A stretch of DNA of 64,000 nucleotides from the NCBI RefSeq assembly GCF_016405855.1, contig NZ_JAEFCA010000001.1, positions 35,111 through 99,110 of the forward strand. Reading direction: 5' to 3'. The number at the start of each line of letters is the position of its first letter. Position 1 is the stretch's first letter. The DNA is from Flavobacterium sp. IB48. Its GTDB lineage: Bacteria; Bacteroidota; Bacteroidia; Flavobacteriales; Flavobacteriaceae. Both the position numbers and the translations under genes were made by a program. The notes beneath the pieces were generated by a model. The model was given only the letters and a program-made list of their open reading frames with translations. It had not been told where the DNA came from and ran no database searches. Below, piece after piece: positions 36,336 through 44,160 of the stretch.

Positions 36336-36392
36336 ACCACATTTTACCACTTTATACCACTTTGTTAATAAGTTTAACCACTTCTCTACCAC
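36336..36392 (-). promoter_or_regulatory. MraZ operator: five GTGGT boxes
   Basis: On the minus strand GTGGT occurs at 36336-36340, 36346-36350 and 36356-36360 (exactly ten bases apart) and again at 36377-36381 and 36388-36392. The repeating unit is close to AAGTGGTAAA. MraZ operators known from Neisseria, E. coli and mycoplasmas are short TGG/GTGG direct repeats at about ten-base spacing. The boxes cover the region where the -33 element would lie. The remaining gap to 36633 is A+T-rich and shows no gene. Confidence 0.75.
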
Positions 36393-36633
36393 TTTCCATA
36401 ATCAGCAATCAATCAATACCTTAACTATTAATTAACAGATTCTTAAATCCATTATTCATTCGAAAAAATAATGCGCTAATTTTCTTAAAAAATTGATTAT
36501 AATGCATATTTCTTAACATTTGATTATTTTAACAAATACGTGTTTAATTACTGATTTTTAACCATTTACAAATTCTACTCAAATTATCTAGTTAAAAAAT
36601 GGCATCAAAAATTCATTTTTGTGTAATTAACCC

Positions 36634-36641
36634 TATATTTG
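36634..36641 (+). promoter_or_regulatory. -7 promoter element TATATTTG of the hydrolase gene
   Basis: A perfect TAnnTTTG word 27 bases before the ATG at 36669, facing away from the dcw promoter. Confidence 0.55.
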
Positions 36642-36668
36642 TCGAAATTGAAATTGGCATTAGATTAG

Positions 36669-37433
36669 ATGGACAAACACTATAAAAAAGAAGGCAAATA
36701 CAGCTATTTTGAAGCTGGAGAAGGAACTCCGATCGTTATTCTGCATGGTTTAATGGGAGGTCTAAGTAACTTTGATGGTGTAGCACAATATTTCCCAACA
36801 AAAGGATATAAAGTTGTTATCCCAGATTTGCCAATATACACGCAAAGTATTTTAAAAACGAACGTAAAAAGTTTCGCGAAATACGTAAAAGATTTTATCA
36901 CTTTTAAAGGGTTTGACAAAGTTATTCTTTTAGGAAATTCTCTTGGAGGACATATTGCTTTGTACCACACAAAACTTTATCCTGAAAAAGTTGCTGGACT
37001 TGTAATTACCGGAAGTTCTGGGCTTTACGAAAGCGCAATGGGAGATAGTTACCCAAGAAGAGGCGATTACGAATACATCAAAACAAAAGCCGAAGCTGTA
37101 TTTTATGACCCAAAAATTGCAACTCCAGATTTGATTGATGAAGTGTACGCAACAGCTAACGACCGCATCAAATTAATCAAAACTTTAACTATTGCAAAGA
37201 GTGCAATTCGTCATAACATGGCGAAAGATTTGCCTAAAATGGATGTTGAAACTTGCATTATTTGGGGTAGAAACGACTCAGTAACTCCTCCAAATGTAGC
37301 AGAAGAATTTGATAAATTATTGCCCAATTCAACTTTATACTGGATTGACAAATGCGGACACGCAGCAATGATGGAACACCCTCAGGAATTTAATGAAATT
37401 CTTGAAAAATGGCTTACTGAAAAGAATTTATAG
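36669..37433 (+). CDS. Alpha/beta hydrolase
   Basis: The 254-residue product is a single-domain alpha/beta hydrolase: oxyanion block VILHGLMGG (23-31), nucleophile elbow LLGNSLGGH with Ser near residue 97, an acid in WGRNDSVTPP and the final histidine in DKCGHAAMMEHP. No signal peptide. The substrate is unknown. It is divergent from the dcw operon and followed after 45 bases by engB, an arrangement common in Flavobacterium. Confidence 0.9.
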   Translation: MDKHYKKEGKYSYFEAGEGTPIVILHGLMGGLSNFDGVAQYFPTKGYKVVIPDLPIYTQSILKTNVKSFAKYVKDFITFKGFDKVILLGNSLGGHIALYHTKLYPEKVAGLVITGSSGLYESAMGDSYPRRGDYEYIKTKAEAVFYDPKIATPDLIDEVYATANDRIKLIKTLTIAKSAIRHNMAKDLPKMDVETCIIWGRNDSVTPPNVAEEFDKLLPNSTLYWIDKCGHAAMMEHPQEFNEILEKWLTEKNL

Positions 37434-37478
37434 CCATCAAAATTTATTTTTTTAGGAGGTTTTAAAACGAGAAGGAAT

Positions 37479-38099
37479 ATGAAAATTAATACCGCCGAAT
37501 TTATTATCAGCAATTCTGACGCATCAAAATGTCCGAAGGATTTTTTGCCAGAATATGCTTTTATAGGAAGATCAAACGTAGGTAAGTCATCTTTGATCAA
37601 TATGCTTACCAACAATAAAAATTTAGCCAAAACATCTGGAAGACCAGGAAAAACACAATTAATTAATCATTTTAAAATCAATAATAATTGGTTTTTGGTC
37701 GATTTGCCTGGTTATGGCTACGCTAAAGTTTCAAAGAAAACAAAATCAGTTTTTCAGCAATTTATCACTGATTATTTTGAAAACAGAGAACAATTAGTTT
37801 GTGCTTTTGTTTTAATTGATATTCGCCATGAAGCGCAAAATATTGACATCGAATTTATGTCTTATATGGGCGAAAGCGAAATCCCATTCTGTATTATTTT
37901 TACTAAAGCAGATAAAATCAGTAGAACAAAAATAGATTCGCATATTGCAGCATATAAAAAGCAGATGTTTGCAAACAACTGGGCCGAAATGCCTCAGTAC
38001 TTTGTAACCTCATCTACAGAAGCTACTGGAAAAGAAGAACTTTTGTCTTACATTGATCAAGTGAATCAGGAAGTTTTTAAAAACAACTCAGAATTTTAA
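37479..38099 (+). CDS. engB: Ribosome biogenesis GTP-binding protein EngB/YihA
   Basis: EngB is an essential GTPase acting in large-subunit ribosome assembly. The 206-residue protein has the P-loop GRSNVGKSSLIN, switch region KTQLINHF, DLPGYGYAKVSK and the guanine motif TKADK. A rare strong AGGAGG-like sequence lies near 37455, 20 bases or so before the ATG, too far to act as a normal ribosome site; AGAAGGAAT closer to the ATG may serve. Confidence 0.95.
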   Translation: MKINTAEFIISNSDASKCPKDFLPEYAFIGRSNVGKSSLINMLTNNKNLAKTSGRPGKTQLINHFKINNNWFLVDLPGYGYAKVSKKTKSVFQQFITDYFENREQLVCAFVLIDIRHEAQNIDIEFMSYMGESEIPFCIIFTKADKISRTKIDSHIAAYKKQMFANNWAEMPQYFVTSSTEATGKEELLSYIDQVNQEVFKNNSEF

Positions 38100-38136
38100 A
38101 CTCAAATTCTAAAGTTAAAAAAAACTTATACATAGT

Positions 38137-38180
38137 AAAAATCCCAAACTCCAAGCTTACAATTGGAATTTGGGATTTTT
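38137..38180 (+). terminator. Terminator of engB
   Basis: AAAAATCCCAAACTCCAA pairs with TTGGAATTTGGGATTTTT around an eight-base loop, followed by a T-run. The stem is built of the TTGGAATTTGG words common in this window. Confidence 0.82.
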
Positions 38181-38197
38181 TTATTGGGATTTACTCG

Positions 38198-38851
38198 CTA
38201 CAGCTTCTTCTTTGTTTTTCTTCTAAAATTTAAAGCTTTCCATTCTTTATAAATCAAAAATTGATAAAGAATATAAAAGAGTGAATTGAAAAACCAAAAA
38301 TCGAGTAAAAACGGCTCTGTAAGTATTACCGAGTCAGTGTTTCCTGATAAAAAAATACCAGCACTACTCATTAAATAAATAATTAGTCCGTTACAGAAAT
38401 AGAAATAATTATGCTTATCTGCTTTTAAATTTGACACAATAAAATAGAAAGCATATAACAGCAGCGGAATAGATGTTATTGTGACTTCTGCCAAATTAAA
38501 TTCCCAATAAAGCGAGGGCCTATTATAATATTGACATCCTAAAAAAAGCAGCACCGAAATAAACACTATTACTATAATCTTCTTTAATCGTTTGTTTGTA
38601 AAACTTTTATAAAAAAACAAGTTTAGCGTGATGAACTGAAAAATAAAATAGTAATGCGAAAGGAAAAAATTAGAATTAGGATAAAGAATTCCGATAATAT
38701 TACAAAGTAATTCTACACAAAACAGAAGAACCAAATAAACTGTAATAATACGATATAAAACATCTCTGTTTTTGCAGGTCATGTAAAAACGTATCGCATT
38801 AGCAAGTAAAAAAAACAATCCGACAAGGCTCACAAGAAAAGGAAACAGCAT
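38198..38851 (-). CDS. Multi-pass membrane protein of unknown function
   Basis: The 217-residue product has about seven hydrophobic segments with short loops (LVSLVGLFFLLANAIRFYM, YLVLLFCVELLCNIIGILY, IIVIVFISVLLFLGC and others) and a basic C-terminal tail (FRRKTKKKL). This is a common plan for small Bacteroidota membrane proteins found before gliding or sensor genes. No motif is recognised. It faces engB and stands between two convergent groups. Confidence 0.65.
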   Translation of the reverse strand: MLFPFLVSLVGLFFLLANAIRFYMTCKNRDVLYRIITVYLVLLFCVELLCNIIGILYPNSNFFLSHYYFIFQFITLNLFFYKSFTNKRLKKIIVIVFISVLLFLGCQYYNRPSLYWEFNLAEVTITSIPLLLYAFYFIVSNLKADKHNYFYFCNGLIIYLMSSAGIFLSGNTDSVILTEPFLLDFWFFNSLFYILYQFLIYKEWKALNFRRKTKKKL

Positions 38852-38945
38852 ATAATTTGTTTTGCTTAGACAATTTACAAAATAAAAAATCCCAAACCCA
38901 ATCTTTAAGATCAGAATTTGGAATTTAATTTATCATGAGATTTAA

Positions 38946-39278
38946 CTACTTCGTAAGTTCTAGTTTTTCTGCAAAGTAATCGCAAAAATCCTTCATCGTA
39001 TCAGACATTTTTTCATCATCTGTTGCTCTTTTAAAAGTATCAGACATTGCCACTAAAGTCTGGTGAAAGAAAATTTTCATTTCGTCTACCGGCATATCTT
39101 TTGTCCATAAATCAATACGCATTGTTTCTTTTGCTTTGCTGTCCCAAATTGACAACATTATCGCTTTTGCCTCTTCGGCTTGAACTCCACCATCTTGCGC
39201 ACTCCATGTTAATTTTTCAGGAACGCGGTTTTCATCCAATTCTATATTAAATCTAATCTCTGAGTTTATATTTGCCAT
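38946..39278 (-). CDS. gldC: Gliding motility protein GldC
   Basis: The 110-residue product matches GldC of Flavobacterium: SEIRFNIELDENRVPEKLTW, then EEAKAIMLSIWDSKAKETMR and WTKDMPVDEMKIFFHQTL. GldC is needed for full gliding in F. johnsoniae, where loss causes a partial defect. It is cytoplasmic by sequence (no signal). Its ATG lies at the very end of gldB, so the two are translationally coupled. Confidence 0.93.
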   Translation of the reverse strand: MANINSEIRFNIELDENRVPEKLTWSAQDGGVQAEEAKAIMLSIWDSKAKETMRIDLWTKDMPVDEMKIFFHQTLVAMSDTFKRATDDEKMSDTMKDFCDYFAEKLELTK

Positions 39279-40234
39279 TATTTTTTAGGTTTATATTTTG
39301 ATTTTTCGAAGATTTCTTTTGGCTCAATCTTAAACAATTCTGCCAAAGAAACATTACTATTATTTTTCATGTAAGAACGTACCATCTGCCAGCCAATCCA
39401 AGCTCCCACTCGACCTGGAGAATCGTTATCTATTTCTAAAAAGAATTTAGAAAAAGGAGCTGGAGCGATAAATCTTGCTTTCAATTTTGGATCATCGCTG
39501 TACAACATTTCATTTTCTATAAAATAGCGCCACATATACGCTTCGTTTTCCTCGCACCATTTTATTTGCTCAGGAGTATACCCCATTTTTTCTGCATCTG
39601 TATATTCAGGAATAAGCAAATCTTTTGCATAAAGACGCTTCCCTTCAAAAACCATTTGAGCAACCAAACTCTTGTCTACAGAATTTGGAATATTTCGATA
39701 AGAAAAACTAGAAACCACATCTGGCATAATTTGTCTTTCTTCAAAATTCTCTTTCAGGTAATTTGGAAACTCATAAAATTTATGATTTTTTCCTAAATAC
39801 AATTCCAAAGCCACAACTACAAGACTGTCTGCATAAATCGATTTTGCATTATAGTCCATTTCTCCAATAACGGTGATTACCTTAGGAATTTTGGTTTTAG
39901 GAAAATAATATTTTACGTGTTGAAAAAGCTCATTAAACTCTTTGCGAACAGGTTCAAAATTGCCATATTTTTTCTGAACTTCATCATAAACTTCTCTCCA
40001 AATAGGATCATTCATTTTCTGAATCCAGATATTATCATCGTTGCCAGGAAAGAAAAACGGATACTGTTTTTTTATTTTCGCCAGATCTTCCGGTTTGGTT
40101 TCAAAAAACACTTTATCAAATCGTTCTACTTTAACATCAACAGGAATTTCTTCTACTTCTTTTTCAACCTTACTTTTTTGGTTGCAAGACAAAAAAAACA
40201 GGCATAGAACCACTGCAAAGCGATAAATTTTCAT
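39278..40234 (-). CDS. gldB: Gliding motility lipoprotein GldB
   Basis: The 318-residue protein begins KIYRFAVVLCLFFLSCNQKS, a lipoprotein signal with lipobox LSC. The body has the GldB pattern VKVERFDKVFFETKPEDLAKIKKQYPFFFPG and SPGRVGAWIGWQMVRSYM near the end, reminiscent of metal-free metallopeptidase folds. GldB is essential for gliding and for the type IX secretion machinery in F. johnsoniae. It is the first gene of the gldB-gldC pair and is divergent from nadE. Confidence 0.95.
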   Translation of the reverse strand: MKIYRFAVVLCLFFLSCNQKSKVEKEVEEIPVDVKVERFDKVFFETKPEDLAKIKKQYPFFFPGNDDNIWIQKMNDPIWREVYDEVQKKYGNFEPVRKEFNELFQHVKYYFPKTKIPKVITVIGEMDYNAKSIYADSLVVVALELYLGKNHKFYEFPNYLKENFEERQIMPDVVSSFSYRNIPNSVDKSLVAQMVFEGKRLYAKDLLIPEYTDAEKMGYTPEQIKWCEENEAYMWRYFIENEMLYSDDPKLKARFIAPAPFSKFFLEIDNDSPGRVGAWIGWQMVRSYMKNNSNVSLAELFKIEPKEIFEKSKYKPKK

Positions 40235-40333
40235 TTTATTTTAATTAGATTTGTGTTATCAGAATTTTAAGCAGTTGCATACTCAAAATAATTCTGCAAA
40301 TATACATCCCTGCATCTTAAAACTTAAACTATT

Positions 40334-41140
40334 ATGGCTAAAAAAAGCACAATTCAGACAGAAAAAGTAAATACGCACATTGTAGAGTGGTTAAAAAATT
40401 ACGCTGCTAATGCAAAAGTAAATGGTTTTGTAATTGGAATCTCTGGTGGTGTAGATTCTGCAGTAACTTCAACTTTATGCGCACAGACAGGACTGAATGT
40501 TTTATGTGTAGAAATGCCAATTCATCAGGCAGAAAGCCAAGTTTCGAGAGGAAGAGAGCATATTGAACAGTTAAAAAACCGTTTCCCAAATGTTTCTGAT
40601 GTTAAGACCGATTTGACAGAAACTTTCGAATCATTTAAAAATGCTGTACCTACAACAGATGATGCTGCAAAACTAAGTTTGGCTTTGGCCAACACGCGCG
40701 CACGTATCAGAATGACTTCTTTATATTATTTGGCAGGAATTCATGGCTTACTTGTTGCTGGAACAGGAAACAAAGTAGAAGATTTTGGTGTAGGTTTTTA
40801 CACAAAATACGGAGATGGCGGCGTAGATTTAAGTCCGATTGCTGATTTAATGAAATCTGATGTGTACGCATTAGGAGAATTTTTAGAAATTCCGCAATCA
40901 ATTTTAACAGCAGCTCCTACCGACGGGTTATTTGGAGACAATCGTACAGATGAAGACCAATTAGGAGCAAGTTATGATGAATTGGAATGGGCAATGTTAG
41001 CCGCGGAGTCAGGAAAATCGGCATCTGACTTCGAAGGGAGAGAAAAATCTGTCTTTGAAATTTATAAACGACTAAACACCAACAACAAGCATAAAATGGA
41101 TCCAATTCCAGTTTGTTTGATACCAAAAACGTTAAAATAA
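40334..41140 (+). CDS. nadE: Ammonia-dependent NAD+ synthetase
   Basis: NadE makes NAD+ from nicotinate adenine dinucleotide, ATP and ammonia. The 268-residue protein has the ATP pyrophosphatase loop S37-G-G-V-D-S42 and the block GTGNKVEDFGVGFYTKYGDGGVDLSPIADLMKSDV. It lacks the N-terminal nitrilase domain of the glutamine-using type. It is divergent from gldB and precedes the NarL-type regulator, a conserved order in Flavobacterium. Confidence 0.96.
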   Translation: MAKKSTIQTEKVNTHIVEWLKNYAANAKVNGFVIGISGGVDSAVTSTLCAQTGLNVLCVEMPIHQAESQVSRGREHIEQLKNRFPNVSDVKTDLTETFESFKNAVPTTDDAAKLSLALANTRARIRMTSLYYLAGIHGLLVAGTGNKVEDFGVGFYTKYGDGGVDLSPIADLMKSDVYALGEFLEIPQSILTAAPTDGLFGDNRTDEDQLGASYDELEWAMLAAESGKSASDFEGREKSVFEIYKRLNTNNKHKMDPIPVCLIPKTLK

Positions 41141-41232
41141 TACATTTTAACATTCTCTGCGAGTTATTACAGAATTTATTTATTAATTTTACCATTCCAA
41201 AAACATGAACAATTCTAAAAAAGGTAAAAATT

Positions 41233-41862
41233 ATGATTAAAGTATGTCTAGCAGACAATCATCCTGTGACGCACTTTGGCGTTAAGTCTTATTTTAAAGA
41301 CCACGATCAAATTTCAATTGTTGCCAATGTCGGCAATTTTTCAATGGTTAGAGATATCCTTCAAACGAAGGAAATTGACATTTTAATTCTAGATTTAGAG
41401 TTAGAAGGTCTTTCAAGTATCTTTGAAATTAAATCAATCTTGAAAAATTTCCCAAAAACAAAAATTGTTATTTTCAGTGATCTTGCTGAGCAAATGTACG
41501 CTCCAAACGCAATTAAAGCAGGAGTTTCTGGGTATGTACACAAAACAGAAAAACTTGAAACATTAGGTCATTCTATTATTAAAGTACACGAAGGAAAAAT
41601 TATCATCAACGAAACAGTACGCAAAAACATGGCACTTATCGCTAAACAAAGCAAAAGTGAGCGTCTGTACAGAAAACTTTCTAACCGTGAAATCGAGGTT
41701 TTACGTTATTTAAGTGATGGTAAGAAAAACAATGAAATCTCTAAAATCTTAAATCTGAACGAAAAAACGATCAGTACTTACAAACTAAGATTATTGACTA
41801 AATTAAACGTTACAAATTTGGTTGACTTAGTTAACAAAGCTAAGACTTTAGAAATTATTTAA
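41233..41862 (+). CDS. NarL/LuxR-type response regulator
   Basis: The 209-residue product has a receiver domain (Asp8 with Asn9 in CLADNHP, phosphoacceptor D54 in LILDLELEG, Lys in YVHKTEK) and a C-terminal LuxR-type HTH from about 145 (LSNREIEVLRYLSDGKKNNE, then EKTISTYKLRLLTKLNV). No histidine kinase lies nearby, so it is an orphan within the window. It precedes the terminator shared with dnaG. Confidence 0.92.
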   Translation: MIKVCLADNHPVTHFGVKSYFKDHDQISIVANVGNFSMVRDILQTKEIDILILDLELEGLSSIFEIKSILKNFPKTKIVIFSDLAEQMYAPNAIKAGVSGYVHKTEKLETLGHSIIKVHEGKIIINETVRKNMALIAKQSKSERLYRKLSNREIEVLRYLSDGKKNNEISKILNLNEKTISTYKLRLLTKLNVTNLVDLVNKAKTLEII

Positions 41863-41909
41863 TCAAAAATCGAAAATCTTAGCCTTTTAAGAGAATCGAA
41901 AAACTTTAT

Positions 41910-41951
41910 AAAACTCTATCTATTTTGATTTATCATATTAGATAGAGTTTT
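41910..41951. terminator. Shared bidirectional terminator
   Basis: AAAACTCTATCTA pairs perfectly with its complement across a 16-base loop, with a T-rich tract after it, between the regulator gene and the convergent dnaG. Confidence 0.8.
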
Positions 41952-41959
41952 TTCTTTTT

Positions 41960-44032
41960 TTAGTGATAAGGCACTACTACTCGTCCTAGTTTCTTCGAAA
42001 AGCTATTCAACAATTTAGAATAGTCAATAACCATACTCAAAGTTTCTGAATTGTCTTCTTGCGGATTGGTTAAAAGAGAATTCTTTAATTCTGCTATAAT
42101 TGCAGACACCAAATACCATCGCATAGCAAATATGGTCTCAGAAACATTTTGTTCAATCGTTTCACTTTTTTGTTTCGGAAAAATATTCTGTCCTTCCCAA
42201 TTATGAATAGTCAACCTTTCGTCTTCCATTAAAATATTGGTCACTTCCTGAGCAAATTCAGGCTCCAAATGCATTAAATATTTATCTAAACTAAATTTCT
42301 CATTCTGATTATAAAAATCAATAATATTAGTGTAAATATTTTTAAATAAAACATTCGACAATTCTATCTCATCTTCCTGAAGGCTTAAATATATTTTTTG
42401 GTATACTTTATATTGCCTTTTTTCAGAAACCTCTTTTACATTTCCTTCTTCATCTGCTTTCAAGAAAACATCTTCAAAATCTTCTACTATACTTCCGTAT
42501 AAAAGCAGAACCTCAATGACTTTTCTTTCAAATTCATATAAGATATCTACTTTTTGAGTTTGTTGTGAAGGATAAAACCCTGGATCTCCAGGATAATCGT
42601 AACCTTCTGGCGGTCCTGTTCTTGGATCTTCTGGATCTCCTCCTGAAAACGTTCCTGTTTGTGCAGGCTGATTTCTAACTACCTCAAAAGGTTTTTGTTC
42701 TTGTTTCTGCTTTTTATTCGCTTCAGCAATATCTTTCTGAATTAGCTGTGCCAAAGTACTTGTTAGAACCTGCTCTGAAATATCCATAATTCGAGCACAT
42801 TCCTGAATATATACTTCTCGCTGAATACGATCTGGTATTTTAGAAATACTTGCAACCATATCACGAATTAGATCTGCTTTTTTAATAGGATCGTTTTTAG
42901 CTTCGCCCATTAAGATCGAAGCCTTAAACTGTATAAAGTCTTTACTATTATTTTCTAAGTAAGCAACTAAATCATCATGAGAATTTTTTCGCGCAAAACT
43001 ATCTGGATCTTCTCCGTCAGGAAAAGAACAAACTCTTACGTTCATTCCTTCTTCCAGAATTAAATCGATTCCTCTAATAGAAGCACGCAAACCAGCAGCA
43101 TCTCCATCAAAAAGAACGGTGATATTTCTAGTAAGACGATTTATCAAACGAATTTGATCTGGTGTTAATGCCGTTCCCGAAGATGCCACAACATTTTCAA
43201 TTCCAGCTTGACTAAACTGAATCACATCGGTATAACCTTCAACCAAATAACAATTGTTCTGTTTGGCTATAGATTGTTTGGCATGATAAATTCCGTAAAG
43301 TACTTTACTTTTATGGTAAATGTCACTTTCAGGCGAATTTAGGTATTTTGCTGCTTTTTTATCATTGGTTAAAATACGCCCCCCAAAACCTAAAACACGA
43401 CCCGACATGCTTTGAATTGGAAACATTACACGTCCTTTAAATCGATCAAACGGACGGTCTTCTCTTGGAATTGTTAAACCTGTACTTTCTAAAAATTCTA
43501 ATTTATAACCTTTCCCAAGGGCTTCTTTCGTCAAAGCATCCCAAGTTTCTGGAGAATATCCTAAATTGAATTTTTTAATGGTTTCATTGGTAAATCCTCT
43601 TTCTTTAAAATAAGATAAACCAATTGCTTTTCCTTCTTCAGAATTAATCAAAACATCCTGAAAATATTTGGCTGCAAATTCAGAAACCAAGTACATACTT
43701 TCACGAAGATCTGTATTTGCTTTTTCTGCTTCTGTCTGTTCTGTTTCTTCAATTTCGATATTGTATTTTTTAGCTAAATATCGAATGGCTTCTGGATAAG
43801 TAAACTGCGAGTGTTCCATTAAAAATTTAACAGAGTTCCCGCCTTTTCCTGTACTAAAATCCTTCCAGATTCCTTTTGCTGGCGAAACCATGAACGAAGG
43901 CGAACGCTCATCTGAGAACGGACTCAAACCTTTAAAATTACTTCCTGCGCGTTTTAAATTGACAAAATCGCCGATAACCTCCTCTACTCGAGCAGTTTCA
44001 AAAACAGAGTCAATGGTGCTTTGTGAAATCAA
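41960..44032 (-). CDS. dnaG: DNA primase, zinc ligands replaced
   Basis: DnaG makes RNA primers at the replication fork. The 690-residue protein has the family plan: an N-terminal CHC2-type domain, a TOPRIM core (YLVEGYTDVIQFSQAG, VLFDGDAAGLRASIRG, EGMNVRVCSFPDGEDPDS) and a long C-terminal helicase-binding part. In the first domain the four zinc ligands of typical DnaG (C-x2-H and C-x2-C) are Ser37, Ser40, Asp58 and Thr61, at exactly the right spacing, so no zinc site can form. The start is TTG at 44032: an in-frame stop lies three codons upstream. A -7 word TATTTTTG lies 31-39 bases upstream. Confidence 0.95.
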   Translation of the reverse strand: MISQSTIDSVFETARVEEVIGDFVNLKRAGSNFKGLSPFSDERSPSFMVSPAKGIWKDFSTGKGGNSVKFLMEHSQFTYPEAIRYLAKKYNIEIEETEQTEAEKANTDLRESMYLVSEFAAKYFQDVLINSEEGKAIGLSYFKERGFTNETIKKFNLGYSPETWDALTKEALGKGYKLEFLESTGLTIPREDRPFDRFKGRVMFPIQSMSGRVLGFGGRILTNDKKAAKYLNSPESDIYHKSKVLYGIYHAKQSIAKQNNCYLVEGYTDVIQFSQAGIENVVASSGTALTPDQIRLINRLTRNITVLFDGDAAGLRASIRGIDLILEEGMNVRVCSFPDGEDPDSFARKNSHDDLVAYLENNSKDFIQFKASILMGEAKNDPIKKADLIRDMVASISKIPDRIQREVYIQECARIMDISEQVLTSTLAQLIQKDIAEANKKQKQEQKPFEVVRNQPAQTGTFSGGDPEDPRTGPPEGYDYPGDPGFYPSQQTQKVDILYEFERKVIEVLLLYGSIVEDFEDVFLKADEEGNVKEVSEKRQYKVYQKIYLSLQEDEIELSNVLFKNIYTNIIDFYNQNEKFSLDKYLMHLEPEFAQEVTNILMEDERLTIHNWEGQNIFPKQKSETIEQNVSETIFAMRWYLVSAIIAELKNSLLTNPQEDNSETLSMVIDYSKLLNSFSKKLGRVVVPYH

Positions 44033-44063
44033 AGTGTATTAAATTTTAAAAGTTGAGAGCTTG

Positions 44064-44071
44064 CAAAAATA
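44064..44071 (-). promoter_or_regulatory. -7 promoter element TATTTTTG of dnaG
   Basis: A perfect TAnnTTTG word on the minus strand, 31 bases before the TTG start, which supports that start. Confidence 0.6.
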
Positions 44072-44109
44072 CGCAAATCTTGTTGGACTTTTAATCATTT
44101 TAAACCAAA

Positions 44110-44136
44110 AAAAGCATCTCTCTCGAGATGCCTTTT
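44110..44136 (-). terminator. Terminator of the barrel/anti-sigma operon
   Basis: AAAAGCATCTC pairs with GAGATGCCTTTT with one bulged base; on the minus strand the hairpin is followed by a T-run. Confidence 0.78.
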
Positions 44137-44160
44137 CACTAACTAAACTTAATTTTATTT

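Noticed and set aside
37441..37478. AGGAGG-like sequence near 37455 as a ribosome site of engB
   Set aside because: It is about 20 bases from the ATG, too far for normal Shine-Dalgarno pairing.
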